Of a stretch of 64,000 nucleotides of DNA, positions 1-9,983 are shown in pieces. How positions within the stretch are numbered: position 1 is the stretch's first letter; the number at the start of each line of letters is the position of its first letter. The translations under genes and the position numbers were made by a program. The notes under the pieces are model-generated. The model saw only the letters and a list, made by a program, of their open reading frames with translations. It had not been told where the DNA came from and did no database searches. Source of the stretch: 2-12-FULL-60-19 sp041483675 (GTDB lineage: Bacteria; Desulfobacterota; Binatia; UBA9968); contig JBGPGE010000005.1 of assembly GCA_041483675.1 (NCBI GenBank), positions 1-64,000 on the forward strand. The letters run 5' to 3'.

Positions 1-321
1 CCTCTCACCATCGCCAAGCTCTATCAGTGTCGCTGGCAGGTGGAGCTGTTCTTTCGCTGGATCAAGCAACATCTGCGGATCAAAGCTTTCTACGGTACTT
101 CGCCAAACGCCGTCAGAACTCAAGTCTGGATTGCCATCTCGGTATACGTGTTAGTCGCTATCGTCAAAAAACGTCTCAAGTTGGAGCGCAGTCTCCATTC
201 TATTCTACAGATTTTGAGCATTTCTCTTTTCGAGAAAACACCGATTGTACAAGCGCTTTCGCAAACTGAATGCGATGAAATTGACCATGAGTCTTGTAAC
301 CAGTTAACTTTGTTCAGCTAA
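1..321 (+). CDS. IS4-family transposase, C-terminal part (5' end outside the window)
   Basis: The frame is open from the first base and ends at TAA 319-321, so the start lies upstream of the window. The visible 106 residues contain the signature Y-x2-R-x3-E-x6-K (YQCRWQVELFFRWIK), which in IS4-type DDE transposases carries the catalytic glutamate, followed by the usual basic C-terminal region. It would catalyse cut-and-paste transposition of its element. No clear terminal inverted repeat could be assigned downstream because only one end is visible. Whether the full gene is intact cannot be judged. Confidence 0.85.
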   Translation, partial: PLTIAKLYQCRWQVELFFRWIKQHLRIKAFYGTSPNAVRTQVWIAISVYVLVAIVKKRLKLERSLHSILQILSISLFEKTPIVQALSQTECDEIDHESCNQLTLFS

Positions 322-450
322 CGTTGGGACAGGATTGATAAAACATGGTGGACTAAACCGCTGAGCGGGAATTTACCGCTTGCTATGGGGAAAGAGGCAC
401 GACGACAGGGATCAGAGCAAGAGACGCGAGAGTGAAACCAAGATGAACTA

Positions 451-628
451 CTCCGCAGCTTGCTGCGGGGTATCGAAAACCTTTATGATAATTTTTCCCA
501 AAGTTGTCACCCCCGAATGTTTTTATCGGGGGTCCAGTCCTAACTTCGCCTGGATTCCCGCTAAAAGCATGCGGGAATGACGGACTTCGTAAAGGAAATA
601 AATTCTACGCAGCAAGCTGCGGGGAATT
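451..628. repeat. 178-bp dispersed repeat with palindromic ends, copy 1
   Basis: This segment matches 23633-23810 with only scattered differences and exactly the same length (178 bp). Each end carries a palindrome built on GCAGCTTGCTGC or GCAGCAAGCTGC followed by GGGG. The core (506-581) is a double hairpin starting GTCACCCCCG and ending CGGGAATGAC, with TCCAG and CTGGA facing each other. No coding capacity is visible. It fills most of the 391-bp gap 322-712 between the IS4 end and the aminotransferase stop; I see nothing else there. It is probably a non-autonomous REP- or MITE-like element. Confidence 0.85.
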
Positions 629-712
629 GACCCCGAAGAGATTAAACCGGGCACTGGCTGCTGCGAGGGCGGAGATAAGGCTTGCTCGAGGGTGCGCTTG
701 CGCGTTACCGGC

Positions 713-2020
713 CTACTCGAGTGCCGACCTGAAAATGTCCACGGCCACGTCTACTTCGCTTTTCGTCACGATCAACGGCGGGGCGAAGCGGATCGTGCTC
801 TCGCCGCAGCCCAGAAGAAGAAGCCCTTTTTCGAAACAAGTCATAACGACGCGATCGCGCAGTTGCCCATCGGGCGCGCCATCCTTCTTTGCCAGCTCCA
901 CGCCGAGCATGAGGCCTAAGCCCCGCACGTCGCTGATGGATGGGTGCGACCCTTTGATCTGCGTTAGCTTCTCCTTTAAGTAGCCGCCGACCTCGACCGC
1001 ATTGCGTATCAAACCGTCTTCTACCAGCGCAATCGTCGCCAATGCCGCGGCACAGGCGACGGGGTTGCCGCCGAAGGTCGAGCCGTGGACGCCGGCGGGC
1101 CACGTGCTCACCTCTTTCCGCGCGATCATCGCCCCGAGCGGGAGGCCGCTGGCGATCCCTTTCGCGACACACATGATATCGGGCTCCACGCCCCAATGCT
1201 CGCAGGCAAACATCTTGCCGGTGCGGCCGAATCCCGACTGCACTTCGTCCATCACCAGCAGAATCCCGTGGCGGTCGCAAATCTCCCGCAGCATGCCGAG
1301 ATATTCCGGCGGCGGCGCCACGTAGCCGCCTTCGCCCTGAATCGGCTCGACGACGATCGCGGCAACCTCTTCCGGCGTCACCTCATGGCGGAAAACAACA
1401 TTTTCCAAATGGGTGACGCACTGGATGCCGCACGAGCCGTAGGTGAGATTGTACGGGCAGCGGTGACAGTAGCCGTAGGGAATGTGATGGACGCCGGGGA
1501 TCAGCGGGCCGAAGTGCGCGCGATACGCCGCGCGGCTGGCTGTCAGCGACAGCGAGCCGAGAGTCCGGCCGTGAAACGAGCCGAAGAAAGCAATGATATG
1601 CTGTCGCCTGGTGTGATAGCGGGCGAGCTTCAACGCCGCCTCAACCGCTTCAGTGCCGGAATTGGTAAGAAATATCTTCTTCTCCGACGGGCCGGGGGCG
1701 AGTTTGCCGAGCTTTTCGGCCAGTTCCACCATCGGCTCGTAGTAAAAGTCGCCGCCGCAGATGTGAAGAAACTTGCGCGCCTGCTCTTCGATCGCCTGGA
1801 CTACCTTGGGATGGGAATGGCCGGTCGCGGCCACGGCGATGCCCGCCATGAAATCGAGAAAGAGATTTCCATCCACGTCTTCGATCGCCATGCCACGGCC
1901 CTCTTTGACCGCCAGGGGATAAACCCTCTTGTAGGCCGGCGCGGTAAATTTATGGTCGCGGGCGATCAGCGCTTGAGCCTTTGGACCGGGCGGCTTTATT
2001 TTAATGTGGGGCACGTTCAT
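713..2020 (-). CDS. Class III PLP-dependent aminotransferase (4-aminobutyrate/omega-amino acid type)
   Basis: The 435-residue protein has the full class III fold: GTEAVEAALKLAR near residue 122, the substrate-domain segment SFHGRT at 148-153, VMDEVQSGFGRTG with the PLP-contacting Asp258, and the Schiff-base lysine K287 in CVAKGIASG. The family moves an amino group from GABA, acetylornithine or a similar omega-amino acid to 2-oxoglutarate. A Cys-rich insert at residues 185-201 (C-x2-C and C-x3-C) is not typical of GabT or ArgD and resembles a separate subgroup. It follows an aldehyde dehydrogenase on the same strand, which suggests amino acid to semialdehyde to acid, as in GABA or lysine catabolism. 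The substrate is not determined. Confidence 0.9.
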   Translation of the reverse strand: MNVPHIKIKPPGPKAQALIARDHKFTAPAYKRVYPLAVKEGRGMAIEDVDGNLFLDFMAGIAVAATGHSHPKVVQAIEEQARKFLHICGGDFYYEPMVELAEKLGKLAPGPSEKKIFLTNSGTEAVEAALKLARYHTRRQHIIAFFGSFHGRTLGSLSLTASRAAYRAHFGPLIPGVHHIPYGYCHRCPYNLTYGSCGIQCVTHLENVVFRHEVTPEEVAAIVVEPIQGEGGYVAPPPEYLGMLREICDRHGILLVMDEVQSGFGRTGKMFACEHWGVEPDIMCVAKGIASGLPLGAMIARKEVSTWPAGVHGSTFGGNPVACAAALATIALVEDGLIRNAVEVGGYLKEKLTQIKGSHPSISDVRGLGLMLGVELAKKDGAPDGQLRDRVVMTCFEKGLLLLGCGESTIRFAPPLIVTKSEVDVAVDIFRSALE

Positions 2021-2022
2021 AC

Positions 2023-2084
2023 AATTTTAAATTTTCGATTGCCGATTTTCGATTAATCTAAAATCCAAAATCTAAAATCGAAAA
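2023..2084. repeat. 7-bp-periodic hairpin repeat (AAAATCN family), copy 1
   Basis: The spacer between the aldehyde dehydrogenase stop and the aminotransferase start consists of 7-bp units of the form NAAAATC. Its left part (AAATTTTCGATT) is the reverse complement of its right part (AATCGAAAATT), so it can fold into an A/T-rich hairpin. The same sequence family recurs at 45294-45352, again between two minus-strand genes. Confidence 0.8.
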
Positions 2085-3575
<1,491 letters not shown>

Positions 3576-3654
3576 AAGGCGTCACTAAATTTTCTTGCCT
3601 TCCCTGCCGATACTTTAGTAAGGTAGACCTGCGAAAACAACCGCCGTCACTCCG

Positions 3655-6267
3655 ATGACGGATTGGCTCGGTATCAATCATTTACAGGTCGATTCTATGG
3701 AGTCTCCAAACCGTCTGCAATCTGCCGACCAAGATAGGACGGCAAGCGGTCGGATTGCCCTGCTGCTCGTCATCTCCGGCTCAGTCGGCGCGGTCGCATT
3801 CCTGCCGGCGATCGTCTCCTCTCCCGGTTGGCTGCCTTCGGCGCGCTGGCTTGCCTCCGCCGCGCCGGCGTTCTCCATCGGGGCCGCGTTGAGCATCGCT
3901 CTCTTGAGCTTCGGACGGTTCCTCTTCAGGCAAGATCGCTACGCCGTCTGGGTGGGCCTGGCCTTCTGGCTCTCCTTCCTACTCCAGTTTTTCTATCTAT
4001 TGGCTCTCCACGGCGCTGTTCCCGCAACCGATTCCGCGGCGGCCCATCTTTTTTATCTAGTCTACCTGGCGTTGTTCTCCCCCGCCTTCTTTTGTCTGTC
4101 GGGAGGCGGCCATCCCGTCTCTCCGGCCTGGGGAACGCTATGGAAAATGTTGGGATGGGCTTCTCTCGCCTGCCTCGCCGCGATCGCAGCGATTCTTTGG
4201 TGGGGCGCTCAACTGCCCGCTCTTTCATTGGTCGATCGTACGACGTTGCTGTCCCGTCTCGCCCCCTACGCGCTGTTGTTGCTCAATCTCGGCGCAGTAG
4301 GGATTCACTGGAAGCACTACCGCACGTCGCGAAATCCGCTTGCTGGATATTTCGTCGCTTTCCTCGTCATCTCGTTCTGGGTCTCCTCGGCGGTCATTCA
4401 ATCCGAGCGGGAATTCGACCTCGCCTGGTTTTTCTATCATCTCCTCCCGACTTTCGGCTATTTGCTCTTTTACATCGGACTGCTCCTGGAATACCTCGAC
4501 CTCTACCACGCGCTCGACACCACGCTGGCCCGCATGGTGGTGACGCAGCAGCTCAGCACCTGGGTGAGCGGCAGCCTCAGTTTGGAAGAGATCTGCCGGC
4601 GGCTGAGCGAAGAGCTCCGAAAGCTCGTCCCCTACGATCGCCTCGCCGTCAACCTGCTGCAGAAAGATCGACAGTACGTCAAGGTCTATTCGGAAGAATC
4701 CGGCCTGCCCGCGCTCGCCGTGCCCGAGGGCTACTCACCGAGGGAAGGGACCGCCACCGGCTGGGTCATCGACTCCAAACAGCCGCTGATCTGCGGCGAC
4801 CTCGCCGGCGAGCAGAGATTTTCCCTGACGCACCGGCGCTACAAAAACATCGGGCTGCGTTCTTACATCATCCTGCCGCTCATCGCCAAGGGGCAGATCC
4901 TGGGCGCGCTAAACCTGGGGAGCCTCAAACCGAACGAATACAGCGGCAAGCATATTGCGATCCTGGTTCCGGTGGCTGAAATCCTCTCCGTCGCCATCGA
5001 AAACGCCGACCTCTACCGGGAAGCGCAAAGCCGGGAAAGAATCCAAAAGCTGTTCAACGAGCTGAGCCAGGACATCACCTCGATGGACCTCGACGCTCTG
5101 CTTAGAAAACTTACGGACAAAGTCCGGGAGACCCTGAACGTGGACCTGTCTGACGTGCGGGTGGTTGAGAAGGGGCAGTGGAACCTCAAGGGAATCTCCG
5201 GGGTCAGCGCCGAGCGAGTCCGATCTGAGGGCGGCGCCGTGGTCGGTCGTTCGACCTGGATCATCGAACATCGCCGACCGCTCATGATCCCGGATTCAAC
5301 GCTCGAGAACACCATTCCCATGGGAAAGACCGTAACGAGGCTTGGGCTGCGGGGCTATCTGGGCGTGCCTCTGTTCTCGCGCGGCGGAGAGGTGATCGGA
5401 ATCCTGAGGGCGCTGACGTTTCAACCGAGAGATTTCACCCAGGAGGAGGTGGATCTCCTTCAACAACTGGGTAACGGCGCCGCGGTCGCTTTGGAGAACG
5501 CGCGGCTGTTCGAAGAGGTGCAGAGAAAATCCGCGGAGCTGGAGGAGGCGTTTAACGCCAAATCGGAGTTTCTCAACACAATGGCGCACGAGCTGCGCAC
5601 GCCCCTCAGCGTGGTGATCGGCACCGGCGATCTGCTGCTCGACGGCTTCTTCGGCGAGGTCAAGGAAGAACAGCGGAAAGCGCTCGATCGCATCTCGCGC
5701 CACTCCCAGGATCTGCTCAACCTCATCAATGAAATTCTCGACCTCGTGCGTCTGGAATCCCGCAAGATCCCGATCTACGCGGAGGAATTCTCCGCGCGGG
5801 AAATCGCCGGCGATCTGGAAGGCTCATTCGGCCCGTTGGCTCAGGACAAAGGGATCAAGCTTCGCGTAACTCTCCAGGAAGGCCTCCCCGTTCTGAAAAG
5901 CGACCGGTCGAAGATCCGTGAAATCTTGCAGAACCTGCTCGCCAACGCGGTGAAATATACCGACCGGGGAGAGATCGCGGTGAGCGTTTCCCTGCAACCG
6001 GGCGACGGGACTAAAACCGATCGCATCTTGTGGTCCGTGCGCGACAGCGGCATCGGCATCCGGGAGGCCGACCTGCCGCGCCTGTTTGAGCCGTTTTACC
6101 TGGGCGAAGGAATGGATCGAAAAAAGTATCCAGGGACGGGCCTCGGCCTGAGCATCGTAGAACGGCTCGTGGAGCTGCTCAACGGCGAGATCCGGGTCCA
6201 AAGCGAATGGGGCAAGGGATCGACCTTCACGGTTGCGATCCCCGTCACCCGGACCGGCGACAGTTGA
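3655..6267 (+). CDS. Membrane sensor histidine kinase with two GAF domains
   Basis: The 870-residue protein starts with about 290 residues of hydrophobic segments (roughly eight membrane helices). Two GAF-like domains follow, about 305-460 and 475-620. The dimerisation/phosphoacceptor box has His645 in MAHELRTPLS. The ATPase domain shows an N box (NLLANAVKYTDRG, about 760), a G1 box (DSGIGI, about 797) and a G2 box (GTGLGLSI, about 828). The layout resembles the membrane-plus-GAF kinases of exopolysaccharide and PEP-CTERM signalling (PrsK-like), but that link is only by architecture. No receiver partner is adjacent. A second ATG at 3697 is an alternative start. Confidence 0.9.
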   Translation: MTDWLGINHLQVDSMESPNRLQSADQDRTASGRIALLLVISGSVGAVAFLPAIVSSPGWLPSARWLASAAPAFSIGAALSIALLSFGRFLFRQDRYAVWVGLAFWLSFLLQFFYLLALHGAVPATDSAAAHLFYLVYLALFSPAFFCLSGGGHPVSPAWGTLWKMLGWASLACLAAIAAILWWGAQLPALSLVDRTTLLSRLAPYALLLLNLGAVGIHWKHYRTSRNPLAGYFVAFLVISFWVSSAVIQSEREFDLAWFFYHLLPTFGYLLFYIGLLLEYLDLYHALDTTLARMVVTQQLSTWVSGSLSLEEICRRLSEELRKLVPYDRLAVNLLQKDRQYVKVYSEESGLPALAVPEGYSPREGTATGWVIDSKQPLICGDLAGEQRFSLTHRRYKNIGLRSYIILPLIAKGQILGALNLGSLKPNEYSGKHIAILVPVAEILSVAIENADLYREAQSRERIQKLFNELSQDITSMDLDALLRKLTDKVRETLNVDLSDVRVVEKGQWNLKGISGVSAERVRSEGGAVVGRSTWIIEHRRPLMIPDSTLENTIPMGKTVTRLGLRGYLGVPLFSRGGEVIGILRALTFQPRDFTQEEVDLLQQLGNGAAVALENARLFEEVQRKSAELEEAFNAKSEFLNTMAHELRTPLSVVIGTGDLLLDGFFGEVKEEQRKALDRISRHSQDLLNLINEILDLVRLESRKIPIYAEEFSAREIAGDLEGSFGPLAQDKGIKLRVTLQEGLPVLKSDRSKIREILQNLLANAVKYTDRGEIAVSVSLQPGDGTKTDRILWSVRDSGIGIREADLPRLFEPFYLGEGMDRKKYPGTGLGLSIVERLVELLNGEIRVQSEWGKGSTFTVAIPVTRTGDS

Positions 6268-6296
6268 AACCCGCCGGCAACATCGCGGGGATCTTC

Positions 6297-6377
6297 CCTT
6301 CTGCCTTCTGCCTTCTGCCTTCTGCCTTCTGCCTTCTGCCTTCTGCCTTCTGCCTTCTGCCTTCTGCCTTCTGCCTT
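6297..6377. repeat. Tandem 7-bp repeat, 11 copies of CCTTCTG
   Basis: Eleven uninterrupted copies of CCTTCTG run from 6297 to 6373, followed by a partial copy. The array lies in the 160-bp gap between the sensor kinase stop and the LOR/SDH-domain gene. It is a perfect microsatellite and could vary in copy number. There are no spacers, so it is not a CRISPR. Confidence 0.95.
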
Positions 6378-6427
6378 CCCCGACCCGCCTTGTACTCATC
6401 CCAGGCTAACGATAAAGTAGCCTCCGT

Positions 6428-7642
6428 ATGGCGCGCTCCCTGGTCCATCTTTCCGGCCATATCGTCGACTCGCTCATCCTCCCCAAAATATTGGATATCA
6501 TCGTGAATCTGGGCGGGGAGTTTGAGATTTTAGAGATCGAGATCGGCCATCGCCGCGCGGACCCGAGCCGCGCGCGCATCCTCGTCGAGGCGCCGAGCAC
6601 AGAAGCGCTGGAAAAAATCCTCGCCAAAATCAAAGAGCACGGCGCACTGCCGCTCGACGAAGCGGACGAGCCGGCCGAGCTCGCCCCCGCGCCGCAGGAT
6701 GGCGTCTTCCCCGACCGCTTTTACGCCACCACCAACCTCTCCACCTGGGTCCGAGTGGGCGACCGATGGTTGGAGGCTCAACCGGCCGAGATGGACTGCG
6801 GTATCCGCGTGGAACGGGCAACGATGCGCGCGGAGACGGTCCCGATTCACCGGGTCAAACAGGGCGACGCCGTCGTGGTCGGCCACCGGGGAACCCGGAT
6901 CGTGCCGATGGAGAGGCGCGTGCCGCACGAGGCTTTTGAGTTCATGTCGAGCGCCGTATCGACCGAGCAGCCGAAGGGGCTGCTGATACGGGAGATCGCC
7001 CAGACGATGAAAAATGTGCGGCGCGACGACGGGAAGATTTTAGTGGTTGCGGGCCCCGGCCTGGTCCACACCGGCGCCGCGCCTTACTTGGTCGAGATGA
7101 TCGAGAAGGGTTATGTGCAAGTGCTCTTCGCCGGCAACGGCCTGGCGGTTCATGACATCGAAACGGCGCTCTATGGAACATCCCTCGGCGTCTATCTCGA
7201 CCGCAATATCCGCGCCGCCGAAGGACACGAACACCATCTGTGGGCGATCAACGCGATCCGCAAAGCGGGAGGCATCCGCCCGGCGGTGGACCAGGGGCTG
7301 CTCACCCGCGGCATCTTTTACGCTTGCGTCAAACACAACGTCGAATTCGTTCTGGCCGGATCCATCCGGGACGACGGCCCTCTTCCCGACGTCGTCACCG
7401 ACACTCTGGCGGCGCAGGATTTGATGCGCGCCAAAGTCGGCGGCGTCCGCTTCGCGCTGATGATGGCGACCACGCTCCATGCCATTGCCACCGGCAACCT
7501 GCTTCCAGCGAACGTCAAGACCGTCTGCGTCGACATAAACCCGGCGGTCGTCACCAAACTGACCGACCGGGGAACCTTCCAGGCGATGGGGCTCGTCACC
7601 GACGTCGAGCCGTTTCTCAGAGAGCTCTGTCAAGATCTTTAA
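6428..7642 (+). CDS. LOR/SDH-domain protein (TIGR00300 type), candidate archaeal-type ornithine cyclodeaminase
   Basis: The 404-residue protein matches the family with the LOR/SDH bifunctional enzyme conserved region: an N-terminal RARILVEA-type ferredoxin-like part, a middle section with PKGLLIREIAQTM, then a nucleotide-binding half with VVAGPGLVHTGAAPYLVEMI and GNGLAVHDIE. Relatives are the C-terminal half of cyanobacterial ArgZ/AgrE and archaeal proteins linked to conversion of ornithine to proline. I infer an amino-acid cyclodeaminase or dehydrogenase role; the reaction is not proven by sequence. Nothing in the neighbourhood is arginine related. Confidence 0.75.
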   Translation: MARSLVHLSGHIVDSLILPKILDIIVNLGGEFEILEIEIGHRRADPSRARILVEAPSTEALEKILAKIKEHGALPLDEADEPAELAPAPQDGVFPDRFYATTNLSTWVRVGDRWLEAQPAEMDCGIRVERATMRAETVPIHRVKQGDAVVVGHRGTRIVPMERRVPHEAFEFMSSAVSTEQPKGLLIREIAQTMKNVRRDDGKILVVAGPGLVHTGAAPYLVEMIEKGYVQVLFAGNGLAVHDIETALYGTSLGVYLDRNIRAAEGHEHHLWAINAIRKAGGIRPAVDQGLLTRGIFYACVKHNVEFVLAGSIRDDGPLPDVVTDTLAAQDLMRAKVGGVRFALMMATTLHAIATGNLLPANVKTVCVDINPAVVTKLTDRGTFQAMGLVTDVEPFLRELCQDL

Positions 7643-7723
7643 GCCGCAATGTCCGGCCTTGAAAGTTCACCACCACGAGTGACTTCCCCTCCCTGCGCGT
7701 AAGAGAACGCCATTTCGATTTCC

Positions 7724-7753
7724 TTGACATAGCCGCCGTTTTATGAGTTAAAG
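7724..7753 (+). promoter_or_regulatory. Possible promoter for the TctA-TctB gene
   Basis: A perfect -35 hexamer TTGACA (7724-7729) lies in the 240-bp gap before the transporter gene. The best -10 candidate at about 18-bp spacing is the weak TTAAAG (7748-7753). It would leave a leader of about 120 nt. Nothing else was recognised in this gap. Confidence 0.25.
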
Positions 7754-7882
7754 AGCAAATTGTTCCGCCGCTAAACGAAGGACATCACGATCGTCGATCG
7801 AAGTTCCGCGCAAGAGCCTTGAAAAATTCCCAAATGACTCCCTTACGCAATCCATCTCCTAGCAGGAACCGCTAGAACCGCT

Positions 7883-9901
7883 ATGCTTGAAATATTCCAA
7901 GCTTCGCTCTCAGGCTTTTACCAGGTTTTCACCTGGTCCACCTTCAGTTTGATGTGCGTCGGGATCGCCATCGGCTTCGTGGTCGGCATCCTCCCCGGCC
8001 TGGGAGGGCCTACGGCCATGGCGCTGATGCTGCCGTTCATTTTCAAGATGAGCGCCGTCGAAGCCTTCGCGTTTCTCTTAGGGATGACGGCTGTGACCGC
8101 GACCACCGGCGACATCACCTCCGTGCTCTTCGGCGTGCCCGGCGAGCCGACCACGGCCTCGACCATTGTGGACGGCCATGCCATGGCAAGGAAGGGGGAG
8201 GCCGGCCGAGCGCTGGGCGCGGTGCTGATGAGCTCCCTGCTGGGCGCGGTCTTCGGCGCGTTGGCGCTCGCCGCCGCGATCCCGGTGATCCGCCCTCTGG
8301 TGCTTACGTTTGGTTCTCCGGAATTTTTCATGCTGTCAGTGCTCGGCATCACCTTCGTGGCCTCGCTCAGCGGCGAAGACCAGTTGAAAGGCATCGTCGC
8401 GGGCGGCTTGGGCCTGCTGCTGGCGTCGATCGGATTGGATCCGATCTCAGGCATCCAACGTTACACCTTCGGCCAACTCTTTCTTTGGGACGGGATCGGT
8501 CTCGTGCCGGTGACCATCGGATTTTATGCGATTCCCGAAACGATCGAGCTGGCGGTTTTAGGCACCAGCATCGCTCAGCAGGAGGTGGGGCAGCTCGGAG
8601 GCGTGATGCAAGGGGTTAAGGACACCTTCATCCATTGGTGGCTGGTGCTTCGCTGCAGCGCGCTCGGCACCTTTACCGCCATCATTCCCGGCATGGGCGC
8701 GGCCACGACTCAATGGCTCGCGTACGCCCACGCGGTGCAAAGTTCGCCGGGAAAGGAACGGTTCGGGAAAGGCGCGGTGGAGGGAGTCTTGGGACCGGGG
8801 GCGGCGAACAACTCGACTCTCGGAGGCAGTCTGATTACGACCATCGCCTTCGGTGTCCCGGCCAGCGTCATCATGGCGATCCTTTTAGGCGCCTTTATCA
8901 TCCAGGGAATCGTCCCCGGACCGGATATGCTCATCCCGCCGCCCAAGGGCAAGCTCGATCTTACTTTCTCTTTCGTCTGGGTCATCATCATCTCCAACAT
9001 CATCACCGTCGGGGTATGCTTTCTCTTTTTGAAGCCGCTGGTGAAGGTCACGCAGGTGAGGGGAAGTCTCCTGATCCCGCTGATCCTGCTACTGATCTAC
9101 CTCGGCGCCTTCGCGGAGAAAAATGCTTTCGAAGATATGCTGGTGGTGCTCTTCTTCGGCGCCCTGGGATGGGTTTTGCAGAAGCTCGACTGGCCGCGCC
9201 CACCCGTGCTTCTCGGTTTGGTTTTAGGTCCTTTAGCCGAGAACCGGCTGTTTCTTTCAACCGACAATTATGGGATTGCCTGGCTTTGGCGGCCGGGTGT
9301 GCTGATTATTTTCGTGGTGATTCTGGCCGGGATACTCTATCCGATCATTAAGGAGCGCCGGCTAAACAAGGAAAACCCAAGCCAGCCGGCGAAGCCGGTC
9401 GCGCCGAGCCGGCGACACGGGAAACTCGACTTGAAATTTAGCTGGGGAACGTTCTTCAGCGCCTTCGTCGTAGTTATGCTCGCGCTGGCGCTGTGGCAAA
9501 GTAGGGACTTTGGTTTTCGCGCAGGTCTCTTTCCCTGGTCGATCGGCTTTCCGGTTTTAGCGATCGCCCTGGTGCAGCTAGGGAGAGATCTCCTGGGCGG
9601 TGCGGCCCCGCGATCCGCCGAAAGCCTGATAGAGGCGGGTCCCGAGCTTCCCGCCGAAGTGGTTCATCGCCGGACCATCGTTACCATCGGTTGGATCGCC
9701 GGTTTTTTTCTGGCCATTTGGCTCCTCGGATTTTCGCTTGCGGTGCCGGTGACCATGATTGTCTACCTCAAGGCCGCTAAGGAGAAATGGCCCATCACGC
9801 TTCTCATGGCACTGATCTCGTGGCTATTCTTCTACGGGCTCTTCGTGCAGATGCTCCACGTCCCTTTTTCCGACCCGGCGCTCCTGGAGTGGATCAAGTA
9901 A
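7883..9901 (+). CDS. Tripartite tricarboxylate transporter, TctA-TctB fusion
   Basis: The first 500 or so residues are the large TctA membrane subunit: GILPGLGGPTAMALMLPF near the N-terminus, IPGMGAATTQW in the middle, and about 12 hydrophobic segments. Residues about 515-672 add four further hydrophobic segments in the pattern of the small TctB subunit (GLFPWSIGFPVLAIAL, then a closing pair of helices), which is normally a separate gene. The transporter takes up carboxylates using a periplasmic TctC binding protein; none is visible in this window. Start ATG 7883 gives a typical TctA N-terminus. The substrate is unknown. Confidence 0.9.
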   Translation: MLEIFQASLSGFYQVFTWSTFSLMCVGIAIGFVVGILPGLGGPTAMALMLPFIFKMSAVEAFAFLLGMTAVTATTGDITSVLFGVPGEPTTASTIVDGHAMARKGEAGRALGAVLMSSLLGAVFGALALAAAIPVIRPLVLTFGSPEFFMLSVLGITFVASLSGEDQLKGIVAGGLGLLLASIGLDPISGIQRYTFGQLFLWDGIGLVPVTIGFYAIPETIELAVLGTSIAQQEVGQLGGVMQGVKDTFIHWWLVLRCSALGTFTAIIPGMGAATTQWLAYAHAVQSSPGKERFGKGAVEGVLGPGAANNSTLGGSLITTIAFGVPASVIMAILLGAFIIQGIVPGPDMLIPPPKGKLDLTFSFVWVIIISNIITVGVCFLFLKPLVKVTQVRGSLLIPLILLLIYLGAFAEKNAFEDMLVVLFFGALGWVLQKLDWPRPPVLLGLVLGPLAENRLFLSTDNYGIAWLWRPGVLIIFVVILAGILYPIIKERRLNKENPSQPAKPVAPSRRHGKLDLKFSWGTFFSAFVVVMLALALWQSRDFGFRAGLFPWSIGFPVLAIALVQLGRDLLGGAAPRSAESLIEAGPELPAEVVHRRTIVTIGWIAGFFLAIWLLGFSLAVPVTMIVYLKAAKEKWPITLLMALISWLFFYGLFVQMLHVPFSDPALLEWIK

Positions 9902-9916
9902 TCGGGGACTGGAGTA

Positions 9917-9983
9917 TTGGAGTAATGGAGTGTTGGAGTTTTGGCTGGTTGAGTTCCAGTACTCCATTACTCCAATTTTTTTT
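9917..9983 (+). terminator. Rho-independent terminator of the TctA-TctB gene
   Basis: A perfect 15-bp inverted repeat (TTGGAGTAATGGAGT at 9917-9931 and its complement at 9961-9975) is followed by eight T residues. The arm is itself built from GGAGTAN-type units, like other periodic repeats here. The right arm overlaps the 3' end of the convergent molybdenum hydroxylase gene, including its stop codon. Confidence 0.8.

Noticed and set aside
504..983. 159-codon plus-strand frame in and after the first repeat
   Set aside because: Half of it is repeat sequence and half is antisense to the aminotransferase gene.
6297..6377. Direct repeats considered as a CRISPR array
   Set aside because: The 7-bp units are contiguous with no spacers and no cas genes are nearby.
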